From Pseudomonadota bacterium (GTDB lineage: Bacteria; Pseudomonadota; Alphaproteobacteria; Rhizobiales; Xanthobacteraceae): DNA of 64,000 nucleotides. The stretch spans positions 1-64,000 of the forward strand of contig JAFAGM010000123.1 of assembly GCA_023422775.1 (NCBI GenBank), written 5' to 3'. A program made the translations under genes and the position numbers. This document shows, one piece after another, positions 1-7,801 of this stretch. The number at the start of each line of letters is the position of its first letter. Within the stretch, counting starts at the first letter, position 1. A model generated the notes under the pieces. It saw nothing but the letters and a program-made list of their open reading frames with translations. It searched no databases and was not told the DNA's origin.

Positions 1-263
1 AGCTTTTCGCCAAAGATCTGCTCGATCGGCTCGATCATGCGCGGATGCGCGCCGAGAGCGCCGAACGCCTCGTTGTAGAGATGCGCGGCAAACGCGGTGC
101 GCGGCGCGCCGCTCTTCTCGCGCCACACCTCCGGGCGGTTGGCGTCGTAGATGCTCACAGCTTCGCGCGCGAGATAATCCACTTCCTCCTGGCTGAACAG
201 TTCGGGCAGGAACAGCCAGCCTTCACGGTTGAAGAATTCGATCTGCTGTGGCGTCAGTTTCAT
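1..263 (-). CDS. Phytanoyl-CoA dioxygenase (PhyH) family protein, partial
   Basis: Only the N-terminal 87 codons lie in the window; the rest runs off the left edge. Translation begins MKLTPQQIEFFNREGWLFLP, the typical opening of PhyH-type Fe(II)/2-oxoglutarate oxygenases (a 'Q...F...G' helix before the double-stranded beta-helix). The His-x-Asp metal motif would lie outside the window, so activity cannot be checked. The ATG at 261-263 is preceded on the minus strand by a good AGGAGA Shine-Dalgarno. It lies downstream of the GntR-family gene on the same strand, separated by a palindromic repeat, so it may be that regulator's target. Family call is fairly secure; substrate is unknown. Confidence 0.75.
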   Translation of the reverse strand, partial: MKLTPQQIEFFNREGWLFLPELFSQEEVDYLAREAVSIYDANRPEVWREKSGAPRTAFAAHLYNEAFGALGAHPRMIEPIEQIFGEK

Positions 264-296
264 GGCGTTCTCTCCTGTGGTTTTTGTTTTACTCTC

Positions 297-389
297 CCCT
301 CATGGTAAGGAGCGCATCTTTGCGCGTCTCGAACCATGAGGCCGTAGCCATTCTTCGAGACGCCGCTTTGCGGCTGCTCAGGATGAGGA
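297..389. repeat. Intergenic palindromic element, family A, copy 1
   Basis: The element has paired half-sites reading CTCATGGTAAGGAGCGC and GCTCAGGATGAGG around an inner inverted pair GTCTCGAACCATGAGG / TTCGAGACGCC. Two more copies occur at 9518-9619 and 43184-43284 in the opposite orientation. All three sit between genes. This looks like a REP-type element of Bradyrhizobium-group genomes. Confidence 0.75.
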
Positions 390-393
390 CTGT

Positions 394-1068
394 TTACGCG
401 GCTTTATCCGTCGCTCTCAGCCTTTCCTCCGTCATCCGCCCGGCGGTCTGCGCATGCGCCAACGCCGCAGCTTCCGCCGCCTTGGCGTTGCCGGCAAGAA
501 TCTGCGCGGCGATCGCCTCATGCTCGCTCCAGGCGCTCTCGCGATAATCCAGTTCGGCGAGCACGGTCGCCATCGAGCGGCGCATATGCGGCCATTGCGG
601 CGCGATCATTTCCTCGATCGCGGGATTGCCGGCGAGCCGATAGATCGCGCTGTGAAAATCGACGTCGAGTGCGATCAGCCGTGCCAGCGGCGCATTCCCG
701 TCGAGCGTCCGCCCGGCCCGCAGCGCCGCCTCGATCTGCGCGCGACCGGAAGCATCGGTCCTGGCCCGCCCGGCGGCAAGCCGTGCCGCCAGCGCGTCGA
801 TCGCGCCGCGCACCTCGTAGAGCTGGCCGATGCGCTCGGGGTCGAGCCGGGTGACCTCGAAGCCGCGTCGGCCGCTCTCGGCGACGAGGCCCTGGCGATG
901 CAGCAGATGCAGCGCGTGCGAGACCGGCTGGCGCGAGACGCCCAGCTTTTCGGCAAGCTCGTTCTGCCGGATCCGGTGCCCCGGCGGCAGCGAGCGGTCC
1001 GTGATCGCCTCGAGGATCCGGGCGTAGACCTGATCGATCAGGTTGGGCAGCGGATCCAGGGGGATCAT
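394..1068 (-). CDS. GntR family transcriptional regulator, FadR/FCD subfamily
   Basis: The 224-residue protein has an N-terminal winged helix (about residues 10-75: IRQNELAEKLGVSRQPVSHAL, then the wing RRGFEVTRLD) and an all-helical C-terminal FCD ligand-binding domain (about 85-215) with conserved YEVRGAIDALAARLA and DVDFHSAIYRLAGN segments. FCD regulators usually repress a neighbouring catabolic operon and are released by an organic-acid-like ligand; the downstream PhyH gene on the same strand is the obvious candidate. The Asp/His residues of DVDFH fit the metal-binding FCD class. Length is normal for the family. The ligand is unknown. Confidence 0.9.
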   Translation of the reverse strand: MIPLDPLPNLIDQVYARILEAITDRSLPPGHRIRQNELAEKLGVSRQPVSHALHLLHRQGLVAESGRRGFEVTRLDPERIGQLYEVRGAIDALAARLAAGRARTDASGRAQIEAALRAGRTLDGNAPLARLIALDVDFHSAIYRLAGNPAIEEMIAPQWPHMRRSMATVLAELDYRESAWSEHEAIAAQILAGNAKAAEAAALAHAQTAGRMTEERLRATDKAA

Positions 1069-1161
1069 GTGTGCGGTCCATTTTGGAATACGGAATTCCG
1101 AATTCGGTTGTGGTACTCCTCGGCTGGGTTGCCGTCAACATGGTTTACGAGGCATCCGGTT

Positions 1162-2031
1162 CTAAAGAACCTCCACGTCGAATGCCTGGATACGCTCCGC
1201 GTCGGCCACCGCTTCCACTGCGGCGATCCGCTCGCCGCGGAGGGTGAGCCGCACCACGACGCGCAGTTGCCCGCCAAGGATGACGGCAAGCGCCAGCGCG
1301 CCATCGACCAGCGCCGGCCTGGCGGCTTGCGCGCGTCCCTTGAAGGTTGCGGCCACCGCCGCGGCGCCGCGGATTTCCGCAAGCGAGCCGAGCCGCTGGG
1401 CGGCCTGATCGGCGCGGAACACCACGTCGGGGTCCAGCACCGCGAGCAGGCCCTCGAAGTCGCCATCGCGGGAGGCCTTGAGGAAGGCATCGACGATCTT
1501 CTTGTGCCGGCTGAAATCGGAGTCGGGCGGTGGCGTGCCCTGCACCCGGCGGCGGGCGCGGCTCGCCAATTGCCTTGCTGCGGCTGGCGTGCGGCCGACG
1601 ATCGGCGCGATCTCCTCGAAGGGGACTGCGAACATGTCGTGCAGCACGAACGCAAGCCGTTCGGCCGGCGCCAGCGTCTCCAGCACCACAAGGAGCGCGG
1701 CGCCGACGGAGTCGGCCAACCCGGTATCGCGCCCATGTTCGTCGTCGGCGACCGGCTCCGGTACATGCGGACCCATCGGATCCTCGCGCCGCGACTTGCG
1801 GGCGCGCAGCATATCGAGGCAGACGCGGGCAACGACCGTGGTTAGCCAGCCGCCGAAGTTTTCAACCGAACTCGTGTCGGTACGGTTCAGCCGCAGCCAT
1901 GTCTCCTGAACGGCATCATCGACTTCGTTCGTGGAGCCCAGCATCCGGTAAGCCACGGCGCGGAGCTGGTTCCGGCTGGCTTCGAACTTCTCGGCCAGAA
2001 GTTCCTTCTCATCCAGATTTTTCTTCTGCAT
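1162..2031 (-). CDS. ECF41-type RNA polymerase sigma factor with C-terminal SnoaL-like domain
   Basis: The 289-residue protein has sigma region 2 (about residues 15-85, with the AYRMLGSTNEVDDAVQETWLR core), region 4 (about 125-170, LAPAERLAFVLHDMFAVPFEEIA and an HTH) and a C-terminal extension of about 110 residues resembling the SnoaL/NTF2 fold. A GPHVPEP linker recalls the WLPEP motif of ECF41 sigma factors, whose extension modulates activity without a classical anti-sigma factor. The divergent neighbour at 2145 is a carboxymuconolactone decarboxylase-family gene, the usual ECF41 partner, and it has a matching promoter. The DGGGK motif often seen in ECF41 is not evident. Class assignment is strong by context. 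Confidence 0.88.
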   Translation of the reverse strand: MQKKNLDEKELLAEKFEASRNQLRAVAYRMLGSTNEVDDAVQETWLRLNRTDTSSVENFGGWLTTVVARVCLDMLRARKSRREDPMGPHVPEPVADDEHGRDTGLADSVGAALLVVLETLAPAERLAFVLHDMFAVPFEEIAPIVGRTPAAARQLASRARRRVQGTPPPDSDFSRHKKIVDAFLKASRDGDFEGLLAVLDPDVVFRADQAAQRLGSLAEIRGAAAVAATFKGRAQAARPALVDGALALAVILGGQLRVVVRLTLRGERIAAVEAVADAERIQAFDVEVL

Positions 2032-2055
2032 CGGTCACATTCCCATGTCGCGTTC

Positions 2056-2071
2056 CGTCATGGCTATGACG
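2056..2071. promoter_or_regulatory. Short inverted repeat in the divergent sigma/CMD intergenic region
   Basis: CGTCAT-GGCT-ATGACG forms a perfect 6-bp inverted repeat 25 bases upstream of the sigma-factor start. It could be an operator or a chance palindrome; nothing else supports a function. Confidence 0.25.
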
Positions 2072-2087
2072 AACGAAAGCGCGTCGA

Positions 2088-2115
2088 TGTGACAGCAAGT
2101 CGGCGCCGCGGCGTC
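2088..2115 (+). promoter_or_regulatory. Putative ECF41-dependent promoter
   Basis: A -35-like TGTGACA (2088-2094) and -10-like CGTC (2112-2115) are separated by 17 bases. Published ECF41 target promoters have TGTCACA and CGTC with about this spacing. The element lies 29 bases before the ATG of the carboxymuconolactone decarboxylase-family gene and points towards it. Confidence 0.6.
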
Positions 2116-2144
2116 AAAACGCAACAATCCGAACGGAGAGTAGA

Positions 2145-2603
2145 ATGATGCACGCACGTATGAATCACCCGGTCATGGTTGTTCCCGACGCCATGAAGGC
2201 GCTGCAGGCGCTGGGTCAATCGACCAAAAACGGCCTGCCGGAAAAGCTGCTCGAACTGGTGCACCTGCGCGCCAGCCAGATCAACGGTTGCAGCGTCTGC
2301 GTCGACATGCACGCCAAACTCGCCAAACGGGCGAGCGAGACCGACGAGCGGCTGTTTGCGGTGGCGGCGTGGCGCGACACGCCCTATTTCTCGGAAGGCG
2401 AACGCGCTGCCCTGGCGCTGACGGAAGCGCTGACCCGGATCAGCGACCGCGCCGATCCCGTACCGGATCAGGTCTGGGCCGAAGCCGACAGGCATTTCGA
2501 CGAGCCTGAGCTCGCGGCGCTGGTCCTGGCGATCGCCAGTATCAACGTCTGGAACAGGCTGAATGTCGCTGTGCGCCAGCCGGCCGGCGCCTGGAAGGGC
2601 TAG
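2145..2603 (+). CDS. Carboxymuconolactone decarboxylase family protein (AhpD-like), ECF41 partner
   Basis: This 152-residue protein carries the AhpD-type motif with C49-S-V-C52 and H56 (NGCSVCVDMHAKLA), the redox-active CxxC plus histidine of peroxidase-like alkylhydroperoxidase-fold proteins; true decarboxylases lack the CxxC. It is therefore more likely a thiol-dependent peroxidase or oxidoreductase than a decarboxylase. The ATG has a GGAGAG Shine-Dalgarno five bases upstream. It is divergent from the ECF41 sigma gene, and ECF41 sigma factors characteristically control one such CMD/oxidoreductase/epimerase gene. A rho-independent terminator follows at 2674. Substrate is unknown. Confidence 0.88.
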   Translation: MMHARMNHPVMVVPDAMKALQALGQSTKNGLPEKLLELVHLRASQINGCSVCVDMHAKLAKRASETDERLFAVAAWRDTPYFSEGERAALALTEALTRISDRADPVPDQVWAEADRHFDEPELAALVLAIASINVWNRLNVAVRQPAGAWKG

Positions 2604-2627
2604 CCGCGACCAAATTCCGTTCAATTT

Positions 2628-2668
2628 TTAGCGCACCGGACCGTGCTTAATTCACCGGTGCGCGCTAA
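2628..2668. repeat. Imperfect inverted repeat upstream of the terminator
   Basis: TTAGCGCACCGG (2628-2639) and CCGGTGCGCGCTAA (2655-2668) can pair with a 2-base bulge and a 15-base loop. It lies between the CMD gene stop and a terminator and could stabilise the 3' end of that mRNA; it has no T-tract of its own. Confidence 0.4.
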
Positions 2669-2673
2669 ACAGC

Positions 2674-2700
2674 AAGCCCGGCCGGCTCGGCCGGGCTTTT
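2674..2700 (+). terminator. Rho-independent terminator after the CMD-family gene
   Basis: AAGCCCGGCC, a 5-base loop, then GGCCGGGCTT and further T residues form a perfect 10-bp stem. It lies between the CMD gene and the adenylate cyclase gene and argues against cyclase translation starting upstream of it. Confidence 0.85.
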
Positions 2701-2729
2701 CGCTTTGTTGTTTTATCCCGTTTCCGGTC

Positions 2730-4490
2730 ATGTCCATCACCTTAGAACACCAGTCCATGCTGCGACCGACGATCCGAAAGCGAATCCTCGGCATCGCCCT
2801 CGGGTTGATCCTCCTGATGGCGATCACGTCGGCGCTGTCGACGGTGATGACGCGCAGGATCGCCCATCAGCTCGACGAGTTCAGCGGCGGATATGTCGAG
2901 GCGTATGGGCATCTGGCGCGGATGAACATCCGTTCGGTTGAGCAGGCGCTGGCGCTGCGCCGGCTGATGATCGCCAGGATGCAGTCGCCGCCCGACCAGT
3001 CGTCCATGGCGGATCAGCAGAAAATCCATGAGGCGAAGGGACAGGAAATAGAGCAGGAGGCGCGAGCGGCCCGCGCGCTGATCAATGCGATCATCGACGA
3101 TACCTCGATTACCTCCGATGATGCCCGGCTCGGTCGGCTCGACGATCGGATCGAGCGCGTGATCAGCGATCTCCATCGCTATCTCGGCGAAGAATACAAG
3201 CGACTGCTGTCGCTGCTCGAGGCCGGGAATATCCAGGAGGCCCGGGCCAGTATGGTCCGTGCCGACGGGCTGCGCGACGACCTCGACCAGAGGATCGAGG
3301 TGATCCGCACCGACATGCTTGCTCAGGTCCGCGGCGATGCCGTGATGACGATGCGCGACCAGAAGACGGCCATTGTCATCTCCATAGTCCTCACCTTGCT
3401 TGCTGGCATCCTCGGATTGATATTCTCGCTTTTCATCAGTACCGGCATCACTGGTCCGGTGCAGCGCCTGCTGGACGGCACCCGCGCCGTGGAAGCCGGT
3501 CGGCTCGATGGATCGATCGACGTCACTACGCGCGACGAGATCGGCCAGCTCACGGCGGCCTTCAACAACATGGTCGAGCAATTGCGCCACAAGGAGCGCC
3601 TGCGCGAAACTTTCGGCCGCTACGTCGATCCGCGCGTCGTCGAGGGGTTGATCGAACGGCAGTCGCAAACCGCCTTCGACGGCGAGCGGCGGGTGATGAC
3701 GGTGCTGTTCTGCGACATGAAGGGCTTTACCAGGCTGAGCGAAGGCATGACGCCGCAAGGCCTCGTCAAGGTGATGAACCACTATCTGTCGACGATGTCG
3801 GGGCCGATCCGCAGCCATCGCGGCATCATCGACAAGTATATCGGCGACGCCATCATGGCCTATTGGGGCCCTCCGTTCACCGAGCATGGCGAGCAGGCGC
3901 GGCTGGCCTGTCTTGCCGCCATCGAGATGGCCAATCGCGGCGCGGCGCTGCGGACCGAGTTGCCCGAATTGATCGGCGTGCGCGCGGTGCCGAGCGACTG
4001 CGACGTCCGCATCGGCATTGCCACCGGCGAGGTGCTGGTCGGCAGCATCGGCTCGGAGTTCATGATGAGCTACACAGTCATGGGCGATGCGGTGAATCTG
4101 GCGTCGCGGCTGGAGGGCGCCAACAAGACCTATGGCAGTCACTCGCTGGCGTCAGCGTCTGCGATTGCCGCCGCCGGCGATGCGATCGAGGCTCGCGAGA
4201 TCGACCGGGTGGTGGTGGTCGGCCAGACCAAGCCGGAATCCGTATTCGAGATCATGGGGCGGCAGGGTGAACTGACCGAAAAGCAACTGGCGTTGCGGGA
4301 GCGCTATGCCGAAGGCCTCGCAGCCTACCGTGCGTGCCGCTGGGATGACGCGCGCCGCGCCTTCCAGGCCGCACTGGAAGCCGTTCCCGGCGATGGCCCG
4401 TCGATGGTGATGGGCGCGCGCGCCGCAAATTTCCAGGCCAATCCGCCGGCCGCCGATTGGGACGGTTCGTGGCAGCTCGACCAGAAATAA
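2730..4490 (+). CDS. Membrane-bound class III adenylate/guanylate cyclase with HAMP domain
   Basis: The protein (586 residues from the ATG at 2730) has a membrane segment (about 18-40), an extracytoplasmic helical sensor (about 41-213, rich in heptads), a second membrane segment (214-237), HAMP (238-290) and a class III cyclase domain (about 320-510). Metal-binding Asp330 (LFCDMKGF) and Asp374 (DKYIGDAIMAYWGPP), the base-recognising Lys370, and the GDAVNLASRLEG motif with catalytic Asn and Arg are present, so it should make cAMP from ATP in response to an envelope signal. The C-terminal 75 residues look TPR-like. An upstream GTG frame extends to 2643 but crosses a terminator, so 2730 (or the ATG at 2757) is preferred. 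Confidence 0.9.
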   Translation: MSITLEHQSMLRPTIRKRILGIALGLILLMAITSALSTVMTRRIAHQLDEFSGGYVEAYGHLARMNIRSVEQALALRRLMIARMQSPPDQSSMADQQKIHEAKGQEIEQEARAARALINAIIDDTSITSDDARLGRLDDRIERVISDLHRYLGEEYKRLLSLLEAGNIQEARASMVRADGLRDDLDQRIEVIRTDMLAQVRGDAVMTMRDQKTAIVISIVLTLLAGILGLIFSLFISTGITGPVQRLLDGTRAVEAGRLDGSIDVTTRDEIGQLTAAFNNMVEQLRHKERLRETFGRYVDPRVVEGLIERQSQTAFDGERRVMTVLFCDMKGFTRLSEGMTPQGLVKVMNHYLSTMSGPIRSHRGIIDKYIGDAIMAYWGPPFTEHGEQARLACLAAIEMANRGAALRTELPELIGVRAVPSDCDVRIGIATGEVLVGSIGSEFMMSYTVMGDAVNLASRLEGANKTYGSHSLASASAIAAAGDAIEAREIDRVVVVGQTKPESVFEIMGRQGELTEKQLALRERYAEGLAAYRACRWDDARRAFQAALEAVPGDGPSMVMGARAANFQANPPAADWDGSWQLDQK

Positions 4491-4507
4491 AGGCGTCGGT
4501 GGCGCGT

Positions 4508-5329
4508 CTAGCTCGCCAGAAAACCCAGCACGATCTCGCTATATCTCTGCGGCGCCTGTTCGAACATCGGATGCGTCGTGCCCGGGATCATTTCGGTACG
4601 CGACCCCTTCACGTTGGCCGCCAGCGCGTGCAGCACCTGCGGCAGCGTGCCCTTGGTGCTGGCGCCGCCGATGAACAGGGTCGATGTCCTGATCGATTCG
4701 GCATCGGATTTTGAGAACGGCGGGCGTTGGTCGCGCGTCTGCCCGATCAGCGTGGTGGCGTTGTCACGCAGCATTTGTTTCGGCGCCGCCGGAAGCCGTT
4801 TCCAGGCGCCGGGGCCTTCCAGCGCATCGATGAACATCTGCAGTCCGCCGTCGATGTCGCCCCTGGCGATCAGCTCGGCGGATGCCGCGATCCGTGCCGC
4901 GAGCGGTGAGGGACCGGGCTTGTGGGCGGGGTCCAGTGTGGCGTCGAGTTCGCCGCCGGGTTCGGCGAGGATCAGCTTGCGCAGCAGATCGGGCCGCCGT
5001 TGCGCTACACGAAAGCAGATATGGCCGCCGCGGGAATGGCCCATCAGGTCGACCGGCTTCGTATCCAGCTTCTCGATGAAGGCGATGACGTCGTCGACAT
5101 GCTGGGCGATCGAATAGGTGTCGCCTATGCCGTCCCAATGATCGGGAAAGAAATGCCGCAACGAAGGCGCGACCACGCGATGCTTGCGTGTCAGCGGGCC
5201 CAGCACGCACGACCAGATCCGGAAATCGCATAGCGAACCGTGCACGCACACAAGTGGGGGAGCGTTGGCTGCACCTTGGCCGACCTCGAGATAGGCCATG
5301 TCGTATCCATTGACGTTTATCGTTTGCAT
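4508..5329 (-). CDS. Alpha/beta hydrolase
   Basis: This 273-residue protein has the alpha/beta-hydrolase core: an HG oxyanion motif (VCVHGSLCD, about 28-35), the nucleophile elbow GHSRGG with Ser99, and a C-terminal catalytic His in GTTHPMFEQAP. The Arg after the nucleophile and the cap region resemble the haloalkane-dehalogenase/epoxide-hydrolase-like and lactone/ester hydrolase group, but the elbow Ser indicates an esterase, lactonase or C-C hydrolase rather than a dehalogenase. It is convergent with the cyclase gene, only 17 bases apart. No signal peptide is visible, so it is cytoplasmic. Substrate is unknown. Confidence 0.85.
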   Translation of the reverse strand: MQTINVNGYDMAYLEVGQGAANAPPLVCVHGSLCDFRIWSCVLGPLTRKHRVVAPSLRHFFPDHWDGIGDTYSIAQHVDDVIAFIEKLDTKPVDLMGHSRGGHICFRVAQRRPDLLRKLILAEPGGELDATLDPAHKPGPSPLAARIAASAELIARGDIDGGLQMFIDALEGPGAWKRLPAAPKQMLRDNATTLIGQTRDQRPPFSKSDAESIRTSTLFIGGASTKGTLPQVLHALAANVKGSRTEMIPGTTHPMFEQAPQRYSEIVLGFLAS

Positions 5330-5515
5330 GTGGCTCGTGAGGTTAAGGAGGGGCCAAGGGCCATTGAATGGCGTCGCGAGAACCCCAGATCACCGGAAGT
5401 TGTTCATGCCGTCAAGTTCCGCCGGAATCCGGGTGGATAGCAACAATCTCCAAGCCTAGATTTGCTGATGACAGGAAACTGGGTAGGCATTGAACGGGAA
5501 ACGATGGAGCCAGCC

Positions 5516-6058
5516 ATGACCGGGCACCATTTTGCAATATTCGACACCGCCATTGGCCGCTGCGGCATCGTGTGGGGTGAGCGCGGCATCACCTCGGTGC
5601 AACTGCCGATGGGCGACGAGAATAAGACCCGCATCCGCCTGCAGCAGCGCCATGACGATCTCATCGAGGCACCGCCGCCCGCGAAGGTGCAGGCGGCCAT
5701 CGACGGCATGGTCGAACTGCTCGCAGGCAAGCCGAACGACCTTGCCGACGTCGTGCTCGACCTCGACGGCGTTCCCGAATTCAACCGCGGCGTCTACCAT
5801 ATCGCGCGCCAAATTCCGCCGGGCAAGACGATGACATACGGCGATATCGCCAAACGTCTTGGTGGTGTCGAATTGTCGCGCGACGTCGGCCAGGCGCTCG
5901 GGCGCAATCCCTGTCCAATCGTGGTGCCGTGTCACCGCGTTCTGGCGGCGGGCAACAAACCGGGCGGCTTTTCCGCCAATGGCGGCGTGGTGACGAAACT
6001 GAAGATGCTGGCGATCGAAGGCGCGGCCGTGAACCACACGCCAAGCCTGTTCGATTGA
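5516..6058 (+). CDS. ogt: Methylated-DNA--[protein]-cysteine S-methyltransferase
   Basis: The 180-residue protein carries the suicide acceptor motif PCHRV (IVVPCHRVLAAG), the helix-turn-helix region MTYGDIAKRLGG and the downstream GGFSANGG loop of O6-alkylguanine-DNA alkyltransferases. It transfers the alkyl group from O6-alkylguanine to its own cysteine. No Ada-type N-terminal regulatory domain is present, so it is of the Ogt/MGMT type. The ATG at 5516 is chosen because GGAG sits six bases upstream; an in-frame ATG at 5504 and a TTG at 5462 have weaker sites. The 186 bases upstream hold no other gene that I can support. Confidence 0.92.
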   Translation: MTGHHFAIFDTAIGRCGIVWGERGITSVQLPMGDENKTRIRLQQRHDDLIEAPPPAKVQAAIDGMVELLAGKPNDLADVVLDLDGVPEFNRGVYHIARQIPPGKTMTYGDIAKRLGGVELSRDVGQALGRNPCPIVVPCHRVLAAGNKPGGFSANGGVVTKLKMLAIEGAAVNHTPSLFD

Positions 6059-6065
6059 GATATTT

Positions 6066-6094
6066 CCTCACCTCTCCCACAAGGAGAGGTGAGG
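6066..6094. other. Perfect 12-bp hairpin between convergent genes
   Basis: CCTCACCTCTCC, a 5-base loop, then GGAGAGGTGAGG form a perfect stem in the 43-base gap between the convergent ogt and enoyl-CoA hydratase genes. No T-tract follows on either strand, so it is either a bidirectional terminator of weak type or an mRNA 3'-end stabiliser. Confidence 0.65.
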
Positions 6095-6101
6095 CCGAAC
6101 T

Positions 6102-6911
6102 TCACTTGCCCTTGAAATTCGGCGTTCGCTTCTCGTTGAAGGCGAGCACGCCTTCGCGGCGGTCCTCGGTCGGGACCATGCGGTTATAGGCCTCGATCTC
6201 GAGCGCGAGGCCGTCCCGCAGCGACAGTTGCAGGCCGCGATGGATCGAGAGCTTGGCCTGACGGGTAGAGATCGGGGCGTTGCGCGCGATCCGCGCCGCG
6301 GTCGCCAGCGCCGACGGCAACAGTTCCGACAGCGAAAATACCTCGTTCACGAAACCCCAGGCGTGGGCTTCGGCCGCGGTAAACGGCTTGCCGGTCAGGA
6401 TCAACTCCTTGGCGCGGCGCTCGCCGACGGCGCGCGGCAGCGTTTGCGTGCCGCCACCGCCCGGCATGATGCCGAGCGTCACCTCGGTCAGTGCGAAACG
6501 GGCGGTCTCCGCGGCGTAGAGGAAATCGCAAGCTCCCGCGATCTCGCAGCCGCCGCCATAGGCCGCGCCATTGACGGCGCCAATGATCGGGACAGGGCAG
6601 TCGATCAGCGCCCGCACCATCCGCTCGAAAATGACGTGCTGGCGCGTCCACGCCTCGTCGGTCATGCCACGGCGTTCTTTCAGGTCGCCGCCGGCGCAGA
6701 ACGCCTTGTCGCCGGTGCCCGTCAGAACGATACAGCGCAGGCCTTTCGGATCGAGCGCGATGTCCTCGAAGCAGCGAACGAGATCGCGTCCCATCTGGGT
6801 GTTGAGCGCGTTGGAGGCGTCCGGCCGGTTCAGGCGAACGACCGTGACGTGCTCGTCGATCCGTTCGAGGGCCAGTGTTTCGAAACCTGATGTTTCCGAA
6901 GCGGAGCTCAT
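6102..6911 (-). CDS. Enoyl-CoA hydratase/isomerase family protein
   Basis: The 269-residue crotonase-fold protein contains FCAGGDLKE (oxyanion-hole strand), GAVNGAAYGGGCEIAGACDF and the ALTEVTLGIMPGGGG segment carrying the glutamate region. These are the hallmarks of CoA-dependent hydratase/isomerase enzymes. The start at 6911 overlaps the stop of the upstream MBL-fold gene by ATGA, so the two are translationally coupled. The frame stays open further upstream across that gene, but only this start matches family length (about 260). It lies at the 3' end of a minus-strand catabolic block. The acyl-CoA substrate is unknown. Confidence 0.9.
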   Translation of the reverse strand: MSSASETSGFETLALERIDEHVTVVRLNRPDASNALNTQMGRDLVRCFEDIALDPKGLRCIVLTGTGDKAFCAGGDLKERRGMTDEAWTRQHVIFERMVRALIDCPVPIIGAVNGAAYGGGCEIAGACDFLYAAETARFALTEVTLGIMPGGGGTQTLPRAVGERRAKELILTGKPFTAAEAHAWGFVNEVFSLSELLPSALATAARIARNAPISTRQAKLSIHRGLQLSLRDGLALEIEAYNRMVPTEDRREGVLAFNEKRTPNFKGK

Positions 6912-7777
6912 AGGGCCTCGCAGGAAAACCCATTGCCGGCGCGGCGAATCCTGCCTGTGGACGGAGAGGGAAAATGCGCCGTGCAGCATAGCGTATCGCT
7001 GTCGCAATAGCGCTCCAGAAAGCCGCGCCGCGTTGCCGCAGCCTGTGGCTGATCGACGTCGAACTTTGCGGATAGTTCGGGATAGCGCGTCTGCAGCGGC
7101 GAATGCATCAGGTCGCCGGAGAACACCGCTGCATCCCTGCCGCGGCCGAAGGTGAAGGCGACATGGCCGGGCGTGTGGCCCGGCGTCGGCAGGATGCGCG
7201 CGTGGTCGCCGATCGCGTAGTCGTCGCGCACGACTTCGGCAAGCCTTGCCTCGACCACCGGCAACACGCTGTCGGCAAACGGCGGCACGGGAGTCTTCGC
7301 GTGGGTTTCGGTCCAGTAGTCGAACTCGGTCTTGCCGAAAACATAGCGCGCCTTGGGGAAGGTCGGCACCCAGCGGCCGTTGTCGAGCCGCGTGTTCCAG
7401 CCGACATGGTCGACATGCAGGTGCGTGCACATGACAAAGTCGATATCGTCGACGGAAAATCCGGCCGCGGCCAAGGCCCGCATGTAGGTATCGTCGGTCT
7501 TCATGTTCCATTTCGGCCGCTGCGGCCGCGGCTTGTCGTTGCCGATGCAACTGTCGATCAGGATGGTGTGATGCGGCGTCTTCACCACGTAGGACTGGAA
7601 GCACAGGATCAGCACGTCGTTGGCATCGAGTGCGCCGGCCTTCTGCATCCATCCCCGGTTCTCCGCCAGCAGTTCCGGCGTCAGGCCCGGCAGCATTTCC
7701 AGCGCCGGCAGGAAGGTGGTTTCCTGCTCGATGATGCGGTGGATGGTGAGATCGCCGACGGTGAACTTGAGGCTCAT
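6908..7777 (-). CDS. MBL-fold metallo-hydrolase (lactonase-like), copy 1
   Basis: The 289-residue protein carries the metallo-beta-lactamase signature THLHVDHVGWN (HxHxDH), a PTPGHTPGHVAF His, a FSGDLMHSPLQ Asp/His and a late C-terminal His (TAHFPSP), sufficient for a dinuclear metal site. The fold subtype resembles AHL-lactonase-like cytosolic hydrolases; no signal peptide is seen. A paralogue with the same VPTFxxARYVFG(K/R)TEF region lies at 9628-10473. It is translationally coupled to the enoyl-CoA hydratase gene, suggesting a hydrolytic step (lactone or thioester) in the same pathway. Substrate is unknown. Confidence 0.88.
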   Translation of the reverse strand: MSLKFTVGDLTIHRIIEQETTFLPALEMLPGLTPELLAENRGWMQKAGALDANDVLILCFQSYVVKTPHHTILIDSCIGNDKPRPQRPKWNMKTDDTYMRALAAAGFSVDDIDFVMCTHLHVDHVGWNTRLDNGRWVPTFPKARYVFGKTEFDYWTETHAKTPVPPFADSVLPVVEARLAEVVRDDYAIGDHARILPTPGHTPGHVAFTFGRGRDAAVFSGDLMHSPLQTRYPELSAKFDVDQPQAAATRRGFLERYCDSDTLCCTAHFPSPSTGRIRRAGNGFSCEAL

Positions 7778-7801
7778 GCTGCTTTCCTGCTTTCTTCCGG
7801 C

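Noticed and set aside
454..1845. A 463-codon open frame on the plus strand
   Set aside because: It is antisense to the GntR and sigma-factor genes, has no recognisable domain, and reflects the codon bias of high-GC DNA.
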